DNA of 64,000 nt from Rhizobium sp. TH135 (lineage in GTDB: Bacteria > Pseudomonadota > Alphaproteobacteria > Rhizobiales > Rhizobiaceae). Each line of letters starts with the position of its first letter. Within the stretch, counting starts at the first letter, position 1. This document shows, piece by piece, positions 60,244 through 64,000 of this stretch. The DNA lies in contig NZ_PKRP01000004.1 in the NCBI RefSeq assembly GCF_002855515.1, positions 186,001 to 250,000 of the forward strand. Direction: 5' to 3'. Under the pieces are notes generated by a model that was not told the origin of the DNA, made no database searches, and saw only the letters and a program-made list of their open reading frames with translations. Position numbers and translations under genes: made by a program.

Positions 60244-61260
60244 TCAGATCTCGAAGTTGATCATGTTGCGCATCACAAGTAGCCCGATGCTCATCCAGAC
60301 CGCCGAGAAGCCGAGGATCAGATGTCCGCGGGAATCGGTGAAGAGGATCATGATGTAGGCTGGCGACGTCAGGTAGACGAGAAGCGCCACGATAAAGGGC
60401 AGGGCGCCGATGATTGCAGCCGAAGCCTTCGCTTCCATCGAAAGCGCATTGACCTTGGCCTTCATCTTCTTGCGATCGCGCAGCACGCGGGAAAGGTTCG
60501 ACAGGGCTTCCGAAAGGTTGCCGCCCGCCTGCCCCTGGATGGCGATGACGATGGAAAAGAAGCTCACTTCGTTGAGCGGCATGGTCTGGTGCATGCGGGC
60601 GACTGAATCGGGCACGCTGAGACCAAGCTGTTGCGACTCGACCATGCGACGAAATTCGGCCTTGACCGGCTCCTGACCATCCGAGGCGATCATCCGGATC
60701 GCATCATTCAACGGGAGGCCGGACCGGATCGAACGCACCATGACGTCGAGCGAGTTCGGAAATTCCTCAAGAAACTTCTTCTGCCGTCGGCTGACGAGAA
60801 ATCCGACGATCCAGCGCGGCAAACCGAGGCCCGCAACGAAGGAGGCGCCGGCCATCACGAGCGGCGGCATGCCGGAAAGGAAGGTCATTGCGAGCACGAC
60901 AAGACCGAGAACCGCGCTCATCAGATAGAACTGTGTCAACGTCACCGACAGGCCGGACTGCGCCAGCTTGGCTTTCAGGCTCGTGGCATTGGCCTTCTTA
61001 GTTTTCTCCTGCTGCTGCTTCTTTTCCAGCTCTTTCAGAGAATCCTGGACCGACTTACGGCGTTTGGAGACTTCCTGCACGCGGTCGCGTGCGGCCTTCA
61101 TCTGATTGGTGTCCGTCTCGGCGGACCTGACGCGGTTGATGCGGCTTGACGTCTTCTTGTCGGTTTCGATCCGCGAAAAGAGCACACCATAAGCCACTGC
61201 ACCGGTCGAGACGGCGACCAGGAGCACAATGGCGATAATGGTGGGATCGATGCCGAACAT
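60244..61260 (-). CDS. tadB: Tad pilus assembly protein TadB (GspF-type)
   Basis: The 338-residue product begins MFGIDPTIIAIVLLVAVSTGAVAYGVLF, one helix, followed by a basic coiled segment (SLKELEKKQQQEKTKKANATSLK, ~75-97) and the T2SSF domain with LDVMVRSIRSGLPLNDAIRMIASDG and MHQTMPLNEVSFFSIVIAIQGQAGGNLSEALSNLSRVLRDRKKMK. It ends with two further helices. ATG 61258-61260 has GGGGA upstream and was chosen because the family begins there; the longer reading overlaps cpaF. It lies 5 bp downstream of cpaF. Confidence 0.93.
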   Translation of the reverse strand: MFGIDPTIIAIVLLVAVSTGAVAYGVLFSRIETDKKTSSRINRVRSAETDTNQMKAARDRVQEVSKRRKSVQDSLKELEKKQQQEKTKKANATSLKAKLAQSGLSVTLTQFYLMSAVLGLVVLAMTFLSGMPPLVMAGASFVAGLGLPRWIVGFLVSRRQKKFLEEFPNSLDVMVRSIRSGLPLNDAIRMIASDGQEPVKAEFRRMVESQQLGLSVPDSVARMHQTMPLNEVSFFSIVIAIQGQAGGNLSEALSNLSRVLRDRKKMKAKVNALSMEAKASAAIIGALPFIVALLVYLTSPAYIMILFTDSRGHLILGFSAVWMSIGLLVMRNMINFEI

Positions 61261-61265
61261 ATTGG

Positions 61266-62750
61266 TTAGATCCCCTTCGACTTCTGTTCCATCGTATCCA
61301 GAGCGGCCGCCAGACGCCGATCCTCGTTGTAGTAACGGGCGCGATCCCAGAAATGCGGCTTGCCGATGCCGGTCGACATGTGCCGGCCGATGATCTTGCC
61401 GCCGGCGTCTTCGCCGTCGATCTCGTAGCGCATCAGGTCCTGAGTGATGATCACATCGCCTTCCATCCCGATCACCTCGGTGATGTGGGTGATGCGGCGC
61501 GAACCGTCGCGCAGGCGTGCCGCCTGGATGATGACGTCGATCGAGCCGGAGATGATTTCGCGGACGGTCTTGGCCGGCAGCGAGAAGCCGCCCATGGCGA
61601 TCATCGATTCCATACGGCTCAGGCATTCGCGCGGCGTGTTGGCGTGGATCGTACCCATCGAGCCGTCGTGGCCGGTGTTCATCGCCTGAAGAAGGTCGAA
61701 AACTTCAGGTCCGCGCACTTCACCGACGATGATGCGTTCCGGACGCATACGCAGGCAGTTCTTCACGAGGTCACGCATGGTGATCTCGCCTTCGCCTTCG
61801 ATATTAGGCGGACGCGTTTCAAGACGCACGACATGCGGCTGCTGCAGCTGAAGTTCAGCCGTATCTTCGCAGGTGATGATGCGCTCGTCCGAATCGATGA
61901 AACCGGTAAGGCAGTTGAGAAGCGTTGTCTTACCCGAGCCGGTACCGCCAGAGATGACGACATTGCAGCGTACGCGGCCGATGATCTGCAGGACCTCGGC
62001 ACCTTCCGGGGTGATCGCCCCGAACTTGACGAGCTGAGCGAGGTTCAGCTTGTCCTTCTTGAACTTACGAATGGTGAGTGCTGGCCCGTCGATCGCAAGC
62101 GGCGGAGCGATGACGTTCACACGCGAACCGTCGGGAAGACGCGCGTCGCAGATCGGGCTGGATTCATCGACGCGGCGGCCGACCTGGCTGACGATACGCT
62201 GGCAGATCGACAGAAGCTGCGAATTGTCGCGGAAGCGGATCTCCGACTCGATCGTCTTTCCACCGACTTCGATGAAGGTCTGGCCAGCCCCGTTGACCAT
62301 GATATCGGCGATATCGTCGCGTGCCAGCAGTGGCTCGAGCGGACCATAGCCCAGAACGTCGTTACAGATGTCCTCGAGCAGCTCTTCCTGCTCGGAGATC
62401 GACATCGCGAAATTTTTGATCGTGATGATGTCGTTGACGATATCGCGGATTTCTTCGCGCGCGCTTTCGCCATCGAGCTTGGCCAACTGCGACAGGTCGA
62501 TCGTGTCGATCAGCGCCGAAAACACCTGGCTCTTGGTGTCGTAATAATCTTCCGTCCGCGGTGGCTTCTTGCGGCTCGGGGTCTGCATCGAAGGCGGTGT
62601 CACCTGCTGCCGGTTGCTGACCTCAGGGCTGCCAGGCTCGATCAGCGTGCTGGAGCGTGCCGCAGGCGCGGCAGCAGCCGGCTGTGCGGGGATCGTGCCG
62701 ATACCCGCCCCACCTTTGCCGAAACCGTCGTTTCCGCGTTTGCCAAACAT
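61266..62750 (-). CDS. cpaF: Tad pilus ATPase CpaF/TadA
   Basis: The motor ATPase of the Flp/Tad pilus. The 494-residue product has an N-terminal domain with a basic/glycine-rich start ([16 protein letters not shown]), the region [23 protein letters not shown] (~122-144), and the AAA-like core with Walker [10 protein letters not shown] (~270), [40 protein letters not shown] (Walker B, ~310-350), and [19 protein letters not shown] with the catalytic histidine box. It is 26 bp downstream of cpaE. A 563-codon antisense ORF is a shadow. Confidence 0.96.
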   Translation of the reverse strand: MFGKRGNDGFGKGGAGIGTIPAQPAAAAPAARSSTLIEPGSPEVSNRQQVTPPSMQTPSRKKPPRTEDYYDTKSQVFSALIDTIDLSQLAKLDGESAREEIRDIVNDIITIKNFAMSISEQEELLEDICNDVLGYGPLEPLLARDDIADIMVNGAGQTFIEVGGKTIESEIRFRDNSQLLSICQRIVSQVGRRVDESSPICDARLPDGSRVNVIAPPLAIDGPALTIRKFKKDKLNLAQLVKFGAITPEGAEVLQIIGRVRCNVVISGGTGSGKTTLLNCLTGFIDSDERIITCEDTAELQLQQPHVVRLETRPPNIEGEGEITMRDLVKNCLRMRPERIIVGEVRGPEVFDLLQAMNTGHDGSMGTIHANTPRECLSRMESMIAMGGFSLPAKTVREIISGSIDVIIQAARLRDGSRRITHITEVIGMEGDVIITQDLMRYEIDGEDAGGKIIGRHMSTGIGKPHFWDRARYYNEDRRLAAALDTMEQKSKGI

Positions 62751-62776
62751 GAGCTCTACCTGTTCCTGTTACGGGT

Positions 62777-64000
62777 CTACTTCTTGCGCAGTTTCTCGAT
62801 GAACGAGCCGAGTCCCGCCTTCTTGGGCTTCTTGATCGTCGCGCGGCCCGTCACGAGATGGGCAAGCTGCGAGAAGGTCTCCGCCGTCGGCGACTTCGCA
62901 TCCATTTCGCTGATCATCCGACCACTATTGGCTGCCGTGCCGAAAAGCTGCGCGTCAAAGGGAATGATCGCGACCGGCTCAAGCTCGAGCGGTTCGAAGA
63001 AATCAGACGGCGCGATCTCCGGCCGCTTCGGCATCCCCACCTGATTGAGGATCAGATGCGGCGGCTTGTCCTGCGGCCTCAGCTTCTTCAGCGCGTCGAT
63101 CATGTTCTTCATGTTGCGCAGGTTGGCGAGGTCGGGCGCACAGGTAATGACGATCTCGTCGACATCGGCCAGCACCGCCCGCGTCCAGTCCGCCCAGGTG
63201 TGCGGCAGGTCGAGCACGGTCACCGGCGCGCTGCGCTGGAGAACATCGAGGATCGGTTGGAAGGCCCCACGCTCGTAGTCATAGCCGCGGTCGAGCATCG
63301 AAGGTGCCGCGAGCAGCGAAAGGTTCTGACCGCATTTCGTCAGCAGGCGGTCGAGGAACACCTCGTCCAATCGCTCCGGCGAAAACACGGCTTCCGCCAT
63401 GCCCTGGGCTGGATCCTGGTCGAAGTCGATATTCGCGGTGCCGAAGGGAAGATCGAGGTCGGCGAGAACAGTTTCGGTCGAAAACAGCGAGGAGATGCCG
63501 AAGGCACAGTTATGCGCGATAGTCGAGGAACCCACGCCGCCCTTGGCGCCGATGAAGGCAATGCTGCGACCGAGCGGCTCAGCCTCGGGATCAACGAAGA
63601 TCGAGGCAATCGCGCCCATCATGTCGGCCATGCTGAAGGGTGCTACGATGTATTCCGAAATGCCGCTGCGGATGAGTTCGCGATAGAGCGCGATATCGTT
63701 GTGGCGACCGACCACGATGACGCGAGAACTCGGGTCGCAGACCTCGGCCAGAGGTGCGAGTTCGCTCAAGAGATCACGTGGCGCCGCATCCGTCTCCAAA
63801 ATGATCAGGTTCGGCGTCGGCGTCGACGAGAACATGTTCGCCGCAGCAGAGATATTGCCATGCGTAACGCGCATGCTGACGCGCGCCATGCGCCGATCGC
63901 CTGCGCATTGCTCCATCGTCCGATGCACCGTCTCGCTGATGCAGAAGGCATGGATGGAAATGCGTGGCAGTGGCCGCAGGTTCTCGACGTCTCCAGCCGT
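62777..64000 (-). CDS. cpaE: Tad pilus localisation ATPase CpaE/TadZ, 5' end outside the window
   Basis: CpaE/TadZ is a MinD-like ATPase that positions the Tad secretion machine at the pole. The visible 408 residues include a receiver-like N-terminal region (RISIHAFCISETVHRTMEQCAGDRRM, TPNLIILETDAAPRDLLSELAPL) and the deviant Walker A GAKGGVGSSTIAHN (~residue 180 of the visible part), DLPFGTANIDFD, and VLDLPHTWADWTRAVLADVDEIVITCAPDLANL. The frame stays open to the window edge without a start, so the N-terminus is cut; the family is usually ~425 residues, so little is missing. It is followed by cpaF. Confidence 0.94.
   Translation of the reverse strand, partial: TAGDVENLRPLPRISIHAFCISETVHRTMEQCAGDRRMARVSMRVTHGNISAAANMFSSTPTPNLIILETDAAPRDLLSELAPLAEVCDPSSRVIVVGRHNDIALYRELIRSGISEYIVAPFSMADMMGAIASIFVDPEAEPLGRSIAFIGAKGGVGSSTIAHNCAFGISSLFSTETVLADLDLPFGTANIDFDQDPAQGMAEAVFSPERLDEVFLDRLLTKCGQNLSLLAAPSMLDRGYDYERGAFQPILDVLQRSAPVTVLDLPHTWADWTRAVLADVDEIVITCAPDLANLRNMKNMIDALKKLRPQDKPPHLILNQVGMPKRPEIAPSDFFEPLELEPVAIIPFDAQLFGTAANSGRMISEMDAKSPTAETFSQLAHLVTGRATIKKPKKAGLGSFIEKLRKK

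Noticed and set aside
61353..63044. 563-codon open frame on the plus strand
   Set aside because: Antisense of cpaF and the end of cpaE.

Overview
This 64 kb window is a core chromosomal segment of an alphaproteobacterium in the order Rhizobiales, most likely family Rhizobiaceae (Rhizobium, Agrobacterium or a close relative). The reasons are high G+C content with strong third-position bias (many long antisense shadow ORFs), CTTG-type -35 boxes, an RpoH-type dnaK promoter of the rhizobial form, cycM, yejABEF, a Tad pilus cluster, and a gene order typical of that family. I see no insertion sequence, prophage, CRISPR array, tRNA or rRNA gene.

Layout. 1-9.6 kb (minus strand): the conserved translation/RNA cluster rimP-nusA-ylxR-infB-rbfA-truB-rpsO-pnp, with pnp cut by the left edge; a good promoter lies at 9580-9608. 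9.7-19.5 kb: an MFS exporter, a lytic transglycosylase with recR, a MOSC protein with an alpha/beta hydrolase, ybaB with dnaX, the SRP RNA gene (ffs), and a HIT protein with nudC. 18.9-25 kb: an A/T-richer orphan membrane gene behind kdsB-pheA, cycM, an AEC transporter, a PfkB sugar/adenosine kinase and an SH3-domain protein. 25-31.4 kb: a 2-hydroxyacid dehydrogenase, recF-moeB-GNAT, slyX, a TetR regulator divergent from a small membrane protein, and dnaJ. 31.4-39.2 kb: dnaK with an extra secreted-protein gene between dnaK and dnaJ, a class A PBP, a YbaK-type deacylase, an M20 peptidase and a MarR regulator. 39.6-49.5 kb: polA, a PcaD-like hydrolase, and a minus-strand run mepA, mgsA, glk, an MsbA-like ABC exporter, dapB and gpmA. 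49.7-59.2 kb: a yejABEF peptide importer with a GhrA-like reductase, pncB, a CoxG-like protein and small proteins. 59.2-64 kb (minus): Tad/Cpa pilus genes cpaE (cut by the right edge), cpaF, tadB and tadC.

How the genes work together. The left cluster couples transcription termination and antitermination (NusA), ribosome maturation (RimP, RbfA), initiation (IF-2), tRNA modification (TruB) and RNA decay (PNPase). DnaX, YbaB, RecR, RecF and PolA serve replication and repair. DnaK and DnaJ form the chaperone pair. The PBP, transglycosylase and MepA remodel peptidoglycan. The Yej operon imports peptides and the right-edge genes export and power a Flp/Tad pilus.

The most interesting parts are non-coding. 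(1) Two structured intergenic regions on opposite strands (about 23.10-23.29 kb minus and 37.09-37.25 kb plus) share an identical 18-mer, each followed by a terminator-like hairpin. (2) Three consecutive stem-loops carrying five GGGGA/UCCCC copies lie between marR and polA. (3) A TetR operator exactly fills the 17-bp spacers of two overlapping divergent promoters. (4) Two TTAA-N7-TTAA CtrA-type boxes lie within 0.7 kb of each other. (5) The pncB and CoxG leaders can form alternative secondary structures. Everything here was read by eye; nothing was searched or folded by computer.
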